Part shown: positions 1-7,173 of the stretch, piece by piece
Numbering within the stretch: position 1 is the first letter of the stretch
Layout of the letters: every line of letters starts with the position of its first letter
Source of the DNA: DASVSE01 sp036399715
Lineage (GTDB): Bacteria > Bacteroidota > Rhodothermia > Rhodothermales > Rubricoccaceae
Length of the DNA: 15,878 bases
NCBI GenBank assembly: GCA_036399715.1
Contig: DASWMO010000209.1
Coordinates: 1-15,878, forward strand
Reading direction: 5' to 3'
Made by a program: the position numbers and the translations under genes
The notes under the pieces: model-generated
Told to the model about the DNA's origin: nothing
Seen by the model: the letters and a program-made list of their open reading frames with translations, nothing else
Databases searched by the model: none

Positions 1-300
1 GCCCCGTCGTCGGCGCCCGACGTGTTCGCGCTCGGCGGGATGCTCCCGAACCCGGTCCGCGCCGCGGGCCGGATCCGGTTCGACGTGCCCGAGGCGTCGG
101 CGGTGACGATCGAGGTGTTCGACGTGCTCGGCCGGCTCGCCTCGTCGGTCGTCGACGGCCGGGTGGCACCAGGCCGTCACGAGGTATCGTGGAGCGCGGC
201 CGGCTTCCCGAGCGGGACGTACCTCGTCCGGATGCGGGCCCGGCCGGAGAGCGGGGGCGTGGCCTTTGAGCAGACGCGCCGGATGACAGTCACCCGGTAA
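1..300 (+). CDS. C-terminal end of a secreted protein with a T9SS type A sorting domain (partial, 5' end outside window)
   Basis: The frame is open from the first base and ends with TAA at 298-300, so only the last 99 residues are present and the passenger domain is outside the window. The visible part is a type IX secretion C-terminal sorting domain: an LGGMLPNP turn, a beta strand with IRFDVPEASAVTIEVFDVLG, then GRHEVSW, FPSGTYLVRM and a final RRMTVTR. This order (Asn-Pro turn, VFDVLGR, PSGTYLVR, basic end) is the usual one in Rhodothermota and other Bacteroidota-group secreted proteins. In the known pathway the domain directs export across the outer membrane and is removed or anchored at the surface. 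What the protein does outside the cell cannot be told from this fragment. Confidence 0.9.
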   Translation, partial: APSSAPDVFALGGMLPNPVRAAGRIRFDVPEASAVTIEVFDVLGRLASSVVDGRVAPGRHEVSWSAAGFPSGTYLVRMRARPESGGVAFEQTRRMTVTR

Positions 301-820
301 CACGAAGACAGCCTGACGAGGCAGGCAAGGTGATGAGCACCAGTACCCGAGCCTCGCCGAACGCGGGCTGATGTAGCAGTAGGGCTGCGGCTCGGGGGCT
401 CTGCCTCCCTGGCCGTAGTCGCCATTGCAGACTTGCACCAATACAACGAACACGTGCCTGCCGCGCACCAGCACCTCGCCAGTCTCGGTAGTGGCCGCGT
501 TCCGATCTCCGGCCGGAAATAGGGGCCTCCCAGCGCCAGGGTCAGAGGCCTCGACCGAGTGTTCCATCGCTCTGACGTTGGACGCACGATCGGCCCATAC
601 TGCGTATACAAGCGGGACCCAGTCCGGTCTGCTCCAGGTGCAGCCCTAAGGGCGTGAGGAGCCGTTCTGTCGGTACTATTAACGCCCGGGTCACCGAACA
701 CCGGATGCGACGCTCAGATTGAGCAGTCCGCGCCGGCTGCATTGCCGGCCGGAGGACCAGCGTGCAGCACTGCGCTCGCACACCGCTACAGGGGGCGCGG
801 GACTACTGTGGCGGACGCTC
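301..820. other. 520-base stretch with no assignable gene
   Basis: This stretch lies between the 3' end of the sorting-domain gene and the 3' end of the minus-strand GYF/DUF2569 gene, whose coding directions point at each other. No tRNA, terminator with a T tract, or recognisable protein was found. One minus-strand frame, from just after a stop near 648 down to about 301, has protein-like composition with mostly G/C third positions (a GEVLVRGRHVFVVLVQV segment and a PEPQPYCYISP segment). It has no clear start and then runs open through the antisense of the upstream gene. It may be the remains of a gene or chance openness in GC-rich DNA. Confidence 0.4.
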
Positions 821-1606
821 CTAAGTGCGCTCGGTGTAGATGCGATAGGCTAGATAGGCCGCTCCGCAGACCGCCGTGAGCACCGGGTAGAACGGCACCG
901 TCGCGACCGCGAGCAAGCCCACCCCGACCCACAGTGTGGCGCGGGCAGCACCCGGTGCCTGACGGCGTTCCAGCGCCTCTGTGAGCGTCCGCGCGGGCTG
1001 GACAACAAACGTGTCCCGTACGTGGGCTGACGAGAGTACGTAGGCCGTGTGGAGCGTTACAGCGCCAACGAGAACCCACACCGGCGGGGCGTCACGCTCG
1101 CCGGCCATGATGACCCGGAGGACGACCGCCGCGAGGACGTTCGCCGCGATCGACGCGGAAGGCCACGCCGTGCTCCGGGTGAAGTAGAGGTAGGCCACGG
1201 CGAGGTTCGCCGCCTCCCCGGCGAGGATGACCCACGGCGGGACGGGCCAGTCGTGCCAGGAGCCATACGCCGATCCGGTCACCGCTGTAGACGCGAGCAG
1301 CAGGACGAGCACCCCGGCCCAGAGGACCGAGATCCCGTAGCCGATGCTGTAGAAGGTCAGCCAGCCCCCGAGACCGACCAGACTCTCGCGACGGTCCTGT
1401 GTGCTCGGCACTTCCCGGCCGGGAATCGGGCGACGCGGCGGTACGACCGGATCACTAAGCAGTGCCGCCGCGGTTGTGCCGACGGTCTGCCCGTCGTGCC
1501 AGACAGGCGTGTCTCCACCCAGCGCACCGGCACGGTAGAGCGCGCGGAGCTCGTCGAAGGTGAACGGCCCGCACGGCCGGACGTCGCTGCGGTAGTACCA
1601 CTGCAC
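821..1606 (-). CDS. GYF-domain (DUF4339) plus DUF2569-like integral membrane protein
   Basis: A 261-residue protein with GTG start at 1604-1606 and TAG at 821-823. Residues 1-50 form a GYF_2/DUF4339 domain: WYYRSD, then GPFTFDELRALYRAGAL, then TPVW, the usual pattern for this short domain thought to bind partner peptides. From about residue 76, LVGLGGWLTFYSIG followed by several hydrophobic helices and SSAHVRDTFVV fits the DUF2569 membrane family. Two more helices follow near the C-terminus, so about six membrane segments are likely. The fusion of a cytosolic GYF_2 module to a small membrane domain is common in bacteria, but no molecular role is established. The gene starts 14 bases after the stop of the SH3 lipoprotein gene on the same strand, so the two are probably co-transcribed. 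The GTG start is supported because the GYF fold begins directly at it. Confidence 0.85.
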   Translation of the reverse strand: MQWYYRSDVRPCGPFTFDELRALYRAGALGGDTPVWHDGQTVGTTAAALLSDPVVPPRRPIPGREVPSTQDRRESLVGLGGWLTFYSIGYGISVLWAGVLVLLLASTAVTGSAYGSWHDWPVPPWVILAGEAANLAVAYLYFTRSTAWPSASIAANVLAAVVLRVIMAGERDAPPVWVLVGAVTLHTAYVLSSAHVRDTFVVQPARTLTEALERRQAPGAARATLWVGVGLLAVATVPFYPVLTAVCGAAYLAYRIYTERT

Positions 1607-1620
1607 GGTGCGCGCCTAGG

Positions 1621-2128
1621 CTACTGGAAGTCCATGTAGGCATCGTAGCCCCATCCGTCTGCACGTCCCGAGCGGACGAAGCACCACCGCCCCGGCGTGC
1701 CGGCCGACGCTGCATCGCGGCGCACGGTGGCCTCGCGCTGGCAACCGAGCACTACAAGCCGAGTGCCGTCAGTGACACGTGCGACGCGCCGGGCGTCCGC
1801 ACGCGGATCGGCTCGTAGTGTGATCGCTCCCTCGTGCATCGTCTGGACGAAGGCAGCGCGCGGCACGTCGAATGGGGCGTAGTCGAGCGCGCGCGAGGGC
1901 TCAACGCTGCGCACGGGCTGTAGCACCTCGGTGCGTGCGGTGGCCTGCGCTTCGGCGAGACGGGCCTCGGCCTCCGCGGCGCGCCTCCGCCTCGGCCGTC
2001 CGAGCCTCAGCCTCGGCTACCCGCGCTTGTGCTTGCGGGTCAACAGTTTCCCGGCCGGCATCCGGGTTAGAACAGCCCGCGCCCATGGCGACGAGCGCAG
2101 AGAGAGGGAAGAGCAGCGCACGCCTCAT
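1621..2128 (-). pseudogene. SH3b-domain lipoprotein, split by a +1 frameshift
   Basis: Two overlapping minus-strand frames read as one gene. The first starts at ATG 2126-2128 with MRRALLFPLSALVAMGAGC, a signal peptide with a lipobox-like AMGAGC (non-ideal at -3, Cys19). It continues into an Ala-Glu-Arg heptad-like stretch (VAEAEARTAEAEAR). At about 1975-1984 the same repeat resumes in the next frame (AEAEARLAEAQATARTEV) and runs into a C-terminal bacterial SH3-like domain (ITLRADP, GTRLVVLG, WCFVRSGRADGWGYDAY), ending with TAG at 1621-1623. Removing one C from the sense-strand run near 1978 gives 507 bases, 168 residues. The expected product is an envelope lipoprotein with a coiled-coil spacer and an SH3b domain, which usually binds wall or peptide ligands. 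The lesion may be a true mutation or a sequencing error. It probably forms an operon with the GYF/DUF2569 gene downstream. Confidence 0.75.
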
Positions 2129-2153
2129 GGAATAGATCAGGATGGGCAACCTG

Positions 2154-2163
2154 AACTAAAGTT
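2154..2163. promoter_or_regulatory. Candidate operator: AACT-AA-AGTT palindrome between divergent genes
   Basis: This perfect 4+4 inverted repeat with a 2-base spacer lies 38 bases before the ATG of the XRE regulator and 26 bases before the start of the divergent lipoprotein. The surrounding 40 bases are less GC-rich than the flanking DNA, as expected for a promoter. Controller proteins of restriction systems bind short GACT-spacer-AGTC-type boxes, and the architecture is similar here. This is inference only: there is a single copy and no binding evidence. Confidence 0.3.
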
Positions 2164-2201
2164 ACTTCCCGACGGCCGTCCGCTCGCCGTCTTTCACAGG
2201 C

Positions 2202-2471
2202 ATGAGCGAGAGGCCTGCCCGTGCAACCCGCGAGGAACTAGCTGCCGCGTTTGGAGCTGCGCTCCGGCGTCGGCGGAAGGACCGTGGGATCACGCAGGAG
2301 AGGCTTGCGGAGTCTGCCGACGTGACCGCGACGTACGTGAGCATGATGGAGCGAGGGGAGCACCCTCCATCGCTCTACACTGCGTTCGCACTCGCTGCCG
2401 GGCTCGGTGTCGATGTGACAGAGCTTGTAGCCAGTACTCAAGCCGAGTTGAACTCCCGCCTGCAACGGTAG
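2202..2471 (+). CDS. XRE-family HTH regulator, controller (C-protein)-like
   Basis: An 89-residue protein with ATG at 2202 and TAG at 2469-2471. Residues 12-70 are a Cro/C1-type HTH: FGAALRRRRKDRGITQERLAESADV, then TATYVSMMERGEHPPSLYTAFALAAGLGVDVTELV. The recognition helix lies around ADVTATYVSMMERG. The size and single-domain layout match C proteins, which set the timing of restriction versus methylation genes. The next gene, 144 bases downstream on the same strand, is a restriction-methylation gene, and a small palindrome lies just upstream. The family assignment is firm. The controller role is inferred from the neighbourhood. Alternatively it may be the regulator of a mobile island. The divergent promoter region may let it also affect the lipoprotein gene at 2128. 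Confidence 0.9.
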   Translation: MSERPARATREELAAAFGAALRRRRKDRGITQERLAESADVTATYVSMMERGEHPPSLYTAFALAAGLGVDVTELVASTQAELNSRLQR

Positions 2472-2934
2472 GGGAGACTTAGCCCGGTCATCTATCGGCT
2501 ATGCTCAGTTTCAACGCCTGCAATCGGGCATGCAGATCGCCGAAGAGGCGTGCCAACGGGGAATGGCCGATATCCGCACGAGTGGTATCCTCCGCACCGC
2601 CTCGCCACCGCACCCTTGACTGTCAACACGTTCGTCGAGAAGTGGCGCGCATCCGGCGCGAGCGAGCGCTCCAACTACGCTCTCTTCCTCGCCGACCTCG
2701 CGACCGTCCTCGGTGTCGAGCCACCGCAGCCAGCGACGGGCACGCCCGAGCGAGACGCCTACACCGTCGACCGCGTTGTTACGCTCGCATCGGGCACGGC
2801 GAACTACATCGACCTCTACAAGCGCGGCTGCTTCGTGCTCGAAGCCAAGCAAGGCTCTGACGCGCCGCCGGCCGGCGATGAGCGTGCGGCGCTTGGACTC
2901 GACACCGAGAAGCGGCGCCGCGGGACGGCCCGCC

Positions 2935-2938
2935 GGGG
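2935..2938 (+). other. Frameshift site 1 in the restriction gene: GGGG run
   Basis: Before this site the codons read RRRGTARR in the start frame. After it, ETAMQKAKAQARRYAQALPE reads in the next frame. Deleting one G gives a seamless RREТAM-type join matching the family pattern (basic, Gly-Thr-rich loop before the Met-x-x-Ala helix). A slipped homopolymer, real or a sequencing artefact, is the simplest explanation. Confidence 0.7.
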
Positions 2939-3573
2939 AGACGGCCATGCAGAAGGCCAAGGCGCAGGCCCGCCGCTACGCGCAGGCGCTGCCCGAGGCC
3001 GACGGCTGGCCGCCCTTCCTCGTCGTCTGCGACGTCGGCTTCTGCTTCGACCTCTACGCCGACTTCTCGCGGCAGGGCAAGGCCTACGTCCCGTTCCCGG
3101 ACCAGCAGTCCTACCGCATTGCCATCGAGGACCTCGCCGACGACGCGGTCCGCGAGACGCTGCGGCTCGTCTGGACCGACCCGCTCGCGCTCGACCCGCA
3201 GCGCCGCACCGTCGCCGCAACGCGCGAGCTCGCCGGCAAGCTCGCCCGGCTTGCTCGCTCGCTCGAAGGCGACGGACACGACGCGGGCGACGTCGCCGAC
3301 TTCCTCATGCGGGCGCTGTTCACCATGTTCGCCGAGGACGTGAAGCTGCTGCCCGAGCGCTCGCTGACGGGCCTGCTGGAGCGCTTCCGCACGGACCCGC
3401 TCAACGCACCGAAGGCGCTCGTCTCGCTCTGGCAGTCCATGAAGACGGGCGGCTTCGCGGGCGTGCTCGGTCAAGACGTGCGCCACTTCAACGGGCACCT
3501 CTTTGCCGACACGACGGCGCCGCCGCTCTCCGAGGCGCAGATCGACCTGCTGCTCGAAGCCGCGCGCGCCGAC

Positions 3574-3576
3574 TGA
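3574..3576 (+). other. In-frame TGA in place of a conserved Trp codon
   Basis: The frame reads LLLEAARAD, then TGA, then TDVEPAIFGTLVEQALDP. Members of this family normally have Trp between Asp and the residue before VEPAIFGTL, so a single TGG to TGA change explains the stop. The frame continues intact on both sides. Confidence 0.75.
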
Positions 3577-4067
3577 ACGGATGTCGAGCCGGCGATCTTC
3601 GGGACGCTCGTCGAGCAGGCGCTCGATCCGGCGGAGCGCCACGCGCTCGGCGCGCACTACACGCCACGCGCGTACGTCGAGCGCCTCGTGCTGCCGACGG
3701 TCGTCGAGCCGCTGCGGGCCGAGTGGGAGGCTGCGCAGGCGGCGTCTGCGCTGCGCGAAGCGGCGGGCGACGTGGCAGGCGCGCGGACTGAGATCGAGCG
3801 GTTCCACCGGCGGCTGTGCTCGGTCCGCGTGCTCGATCCAGCCTGCGGCACGGGCAACTTCCTCTACGTGACGCTCGAGCACCTCAAACGGCTCGAAGGC
3901 GAGGTCACGGACACGCTCTCGCAGTTCCCGGGCCAGACGACGCTCGACATGACGGGCGGGTACACGGTGAGCCCGAGCCAGCTGCTCGGCATCGAGCTCA
4001 ACCCACGGGCCGCGGCGATCGCCGAGGTCGTGCTGTGGATCGGCTACCTGCAGTGGCATTTCCGGAC

Positions 4068-4078
4068 GTTCGGTAGTG
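4068..4078 (+). other. Frameshift site 2 in the restriction gene
   Basis: The upstream frame carries IGYLQWHFRTFG and then becomes unlike the family. The frame shifted by one base carries SPLLRDYGNVENRDAVLTHD, the normal continuation. One extra base between about 4070 and 4076 restores continuity. No homopolymer is obvious, and the exact base cannot be fixed by eye. Confidence 0.65.
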
Positions 4079-5960
4079 CGGACGGACCGACTCGACTCGC
4101 CGCTCCTGCGCGACTACGGCAACGTCGAGAACCGCGACGCGGTGCTCACGCACGACCCGGCGACTGTCAACAGCGCTCGTCAGGCTGACTGGCCCACGGC
4201 GGACTTCATCGTCGGCAACCCGCCGTTCGTCGGGAGCCAGCGCATGCGTGACGCGCTCGGCGACGCGTACACCGAGACGCTTCGGAAGGCGTACCAAGGC
4301 GCCGTACCGGGCTCGGCCGACTTCGTGATGTTCTGGTGGCACAAGGCCGCCGAGGCGGTTCGCGCCGGCCGAGTCCAGCGCTTCGGGTTCATCACGACGA
4401 ACTCGCTGCCGCAGAAGCACGCCCGCGCCGTCGTAGAGGCGCAGATGGCCGCCACGCCGCCGCTCGCGCTCGCCTTCGCCGTGCCCGACCACCCGTGGAC
4501 GTACGACCCGGACGGCGCCTCGGTGCGCATCGCGATGACGGTCGGCGTGCGTGGCCAGATGCCCGGTCGACTGTCCACAGTGGTTCGTGAGCAATCAGGC
4601 GATGCCACGGGCCGCAACGTCGATCTAGCTGAGTCGGTCGGGACGATCCGCGCGGACCTGTCGGTCGGGGCTGACGTGGCCGGCGCCGTCCCGCTCGCGG
4701 CCAACGCCGACCTAGCGTTCATGGGCGTCAAGCTGGTCCAGAGCCGCGAGCCGAGCAACCCGGGCTTCCTCGTGACCGAGGCTGAGGCCGTCGCCATCGG
4801 GCTCGGGACGGTCGCCGGGCTCGACCGGCACCTGCCGCCGTTCAAGACCGGCAAGGACGTAACGCAGCGCGATCGCGAGCTTCGCGTCATTGACTTCTTC
4901 GGGCTGACGGCCGAGGACGCGCGCACGCGCTTTCCCGACGCCTACCAGCGGCTGCTCGTGCACGTCAAGCCGTTCCGGGACACGAACAACCGCGCCGTTC
5001 GACGAGAGAACTGGTGGCTGCACGGCGAGACCATCCCGGCGTTCCGCGACGCCGTTGCTGGGCTCGACCGCTACATCGTAACCGTCGAGACGTCGAAGCA
5101 CCGCGTGTTCACGTTCGTGCCCGGCGACGTGTTGCCCGACGGGTCGCTCATCGCCATCGCGCTCGACGGCGGCTACCATCTCGGCGTGCTGTCGAGCCGC
5201 GCGCACGTCGCCTGGTCGCTCGCCGCCGGAGGCCGCAACGGCGTCGGCAACGACCCGCGCTACAACTCGACGCGGACGTTCCAGCCCTTCCCGTTCCCCG
5301 ACCCGACGCCCGAGCAGCGGGCCCGCATCGAGCACCTCGGGGACGCCGTCTACGCGCACCGTGAGGCGCGCCGGGCGCTGAACCCGGCCCTGACCCTCAC
5401 CGACCTCTACAACGTCGCAGAGGCGCTCCGAGAGGGCCGTGCGCTGACGCCCCGCGAGCAGGCGACGTTCGAGGACGGCGCCGTCGGCGTGCTCGCCGAG
5501 ATCCACGCTGACCTCGACCGCGCGGTTTCTGAGGCGTACGGCTGGCCGGCCGGGACAGATGACGAGGAAGCCGTCGAGCGCCTCGCTCTGCTCAACGCCG
5601 ATCGTGCGGCCGACGAGGCACGCGGGCAGGTGCGCTACATCCGGCCGGCGTTCCAGAATCCCGGCGCCGGCACGCAGACCGCGCTGGACGTCTCGGCAGC
5701 GACCGCAACTGTCAACACGGCCTCCGGGAAGCAGCCGTGGCCGTCGTCTACCTCCGAGCGCGTCGTCGCCGTACGGCAGGCCGTGACGCGGCTGGCCCGG
5801 CCCGCGCCGGCGTCCGAGATCGCCGCCCGCTTCACCCGCGCCCGCGCCGCCGATGTCGCGGACGTGCTCGCAGCCCTCGACGCGCTCGGTCTCGTCCAGC
5901 GCACCGCCGACGGCACGTACAGCGCCTAGCATACCAGAGGCCACCAACACCCGCATCAGC

Positions 5961-7124
5961 ATGTCCAAGTCGCACATAGAGTGGACGGACCAGAGTTGGA
6001 ACCCCGTCGTCGGTTGCTCGCTCGTCTCGCCCGGGTGCGCCAACTGCTACGCCGTAGCTGATACCCGGAGGTGGGCCGCCTACAAGACGCACAAGGGCAA
6101 GTACGAGGGCTTGGTCCGGAAGAGGGCGGACGGCACCTACCACTTCAACGGGACCGTGCGCTTCTGGGAGCCGCACCTAGAAGTCCCGCTGAAGCAGAGG
6201 AAGCCGTCGAGGTACTTCGTCAACTCGATGAGCGACCTCTTCCACGAGAGCCTGAGCATCGACGACATCGCCCGCGTGTTCGACGTGATGCGCCGTGCCC
6301 ACTGGCACGTCTTCCAGGTTCTGACCAAGAGGCCCCATCAGGCCGCGAAGCTTGCTGGCCAGCTTCCTTGGCCGCCGAACGTCCTCATGGGGACGTTCGG
6401 CGAGAGTGCCGATGTGCTCAAGCGGATCGACGATCTTCGCGCCGTCCCTGCTGCTCGTCGTTTCCTCTCGTGCGAACCGCTGATCGGGCCGGTCGGCAAG
6501 ATAGACCTGACCGGAATCGACTGGGTCATTGCCGGCGGCGAGAGCGGCGCTCGGTCGAAGGTGAGGCCGCTAGAGGTCGACTGGATACGCGAGATTCGGG
6601 ACCAGTGCATCGGTGCAGGCATCGCGTTCTCGTTCAAGCAGTTCGGCCGGCTTTCGAACAACCCGGACCCGTTGGACCCGACCACGAAGGAGAACGGTGG
6701 CGCAACCAAAGGCGGGCGAACGCTCGATGGCATGCTGTGGGACCAACATCCGGCCGTTGCTGGATACGCCTACAAGGAGGCCATTGGCCTCGCCTCGCCG
6801 TCGCCGCTGACCGACGCCGAGTTTCACCGCGTCGCGCACCTGCTGCCGGGCCATGCCACGGCCGCGGGCGGACGTGGGCGGGACAACCGCGCTTTCCTCG
6901 AAGCCGTCCGCTGGCAAGCCTACACGCTCAAGCCATGGCGCTCTCTGCCCGGCGACCACGCGAAGTGGAACACGCACGCCGTACGCGTAAAGCGGTGGCA
7001 CGAGGGGGGACACTGGCCAGCTATCCTGGCAGAGCTGCAGGACCCCATCGTGGCTCGCTTCATCGCGTCGTACGCCAAGCGGAGCAAGCAGAAGCGTCAG
7101 CAACCCACCCAGCGCACGCGCTGA
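5961..7124 (+). CDS. DUF5131 / phage Gp37-Gp68-family three-cysteine protein fused to an IS5-transposase-like (DUF4096) DNA-binding domain
   Basis: A 387-residue protein with ATG at 5961 and TGA at 7122-7124. Residues 5-262 are a full-length DUF5131 (PF07505-type) domain: IEWTDQSWNPVVGC, then Cys19-X6-Cys26-X2-Cys29 (SPGCANCYA), FVNSMSDLFHE, FQVLTKRP, FLSCEPLIGPV, WVIAGGESG, FSFKQFG and the family's terminal LDGMLWD. The three cysteines resemble the iron-sulphur site of radical SAM proteins, as noted for this family, but the reaction is unknown. Residues 283-359 look like the N-terminal DUF4096 domain of IS5-type transposases: LTDAEFHRVAHLLPG, GRGRDNRAFLEAV, PWRSLPGDHAKWN, VKRWHEGGHW. No transposase catalytic domain follows. 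The C-terminus is basic. The upstream restriction gene ends 31 bases before, and the polymerase-like gene starts 49 bases after, so an operon is likely. No TcmP-type partner gene is present, although that is a frequent neighbour. Confidence 0.85.
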   Translation: MSKSHIEWTDQSWNPVVGCSLVSPGCANCYAVADTRRWAAYKTHKGKYEGLVRKRADGTYHFNGTVRFWEPHLEVPLKQRKPSRYFVNSMSDLFHESLSIDDIARVFDVMRRAHWHVFQVLTKRPHQAAKLAGQLPWPPNVLMGTFGESADVLKRIDDLRAVPAARRFLSCEPLIGPVGKIDLTGIDWVIAGGESGARSKVRPLEVDWIREIRDQCIGAGIAFSFKQFGRLSNNPDPLDPTTKENGGATKGGRTLDGMLWDQHPAVAGYAYKEAIGLASPSPLTDAEFHRVAHLLPGHATAAGGRGRDNRAFLEAVRWQAYTLKPWRSLPGDHAKWNTHAVRVKRWHEGGHWPAILAELQDPIVARFIASYAKRSKQKRQQPTQRTR

Positions 7125-7173
7125 CGCGCAGCCAGCCCGAGCAACGCCCGAGAGCACCCAAGCGAACACTCCC

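Larger units (their letters stand above)
2616..5929 (+). pseudogene. MmeI-like type IIG/IIL restriction endonuclease-methyltransferase, broken by two frameshifts and one stop
   Basis: The pieces of three frames join into one full-length single-chain restriction-modification enzyme. A TTG start at 2616 gives TVNTFVEKWRASG, the usual N-terminus, and puts a D66-X9-E76-A-K78 nuclease motif (IDLYKRGCFVLEAK) almost where MmeI has D70-X9-E-X-K82. Then come a helical linker (MFAEDVKLLPE), LGAHYTPRAYVERLVLPTV, AdoMet motif I LDPACGTGNFL at 3832, and the N6-adenine methylation motif NPPF at 4217-4228. The target-recognition part ends in FQPFPFPDPTPEQRARI, followed by a C-terminal winged-helix-like tail. 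Lesions: an extra G in GGGG at 2935-2938, TGA at 3574-3576, and one extra base near 4070-4075. Without the two extra bases the gene is 3312 bases, 1104 codons. As written it should not give an active enzyme; the nuclease part is separated from the methylase. It lies between the XRE gene and the DUF5131 gene. Confidence 0.88.

Noticed and set aside
630..655. A GCAGCCCTAAG word reminiscent of the SRP RNA (4.5S) core
   Set aside because: The rest of the conserved SRP RNA hairpin (GGAAGGAAGCAGCC-type context and matching stem) is absent.
2530..2619. A 29-codon frame (ATG at 2530, TGA overlapping the TTG start of the restriction gene) that looks like a translational-coupling leader peptide
   Set aside because: It is very short, has no family match known to me, and lies in GC-rich DNA where such frames are frequent. 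The overlap with the TTG start may be chance.
2779..4059. A 426-codon minus-strand frame opposite the restriction gene
   Set aside because: It is Arg/Glu/Val-rich and antisense to clear family motifs in the plus strand. It is the usual mirror frame of a GC-rich gene.
2619..5719. A 12-base direct repeat ACTGTCAACACG at 2619-2630 and 5708-5719 flanking most of the restriction gene
   Set aside because: In about 16 kb several 12-base repeats are expected by chance, and both copies lie within coding sequence.
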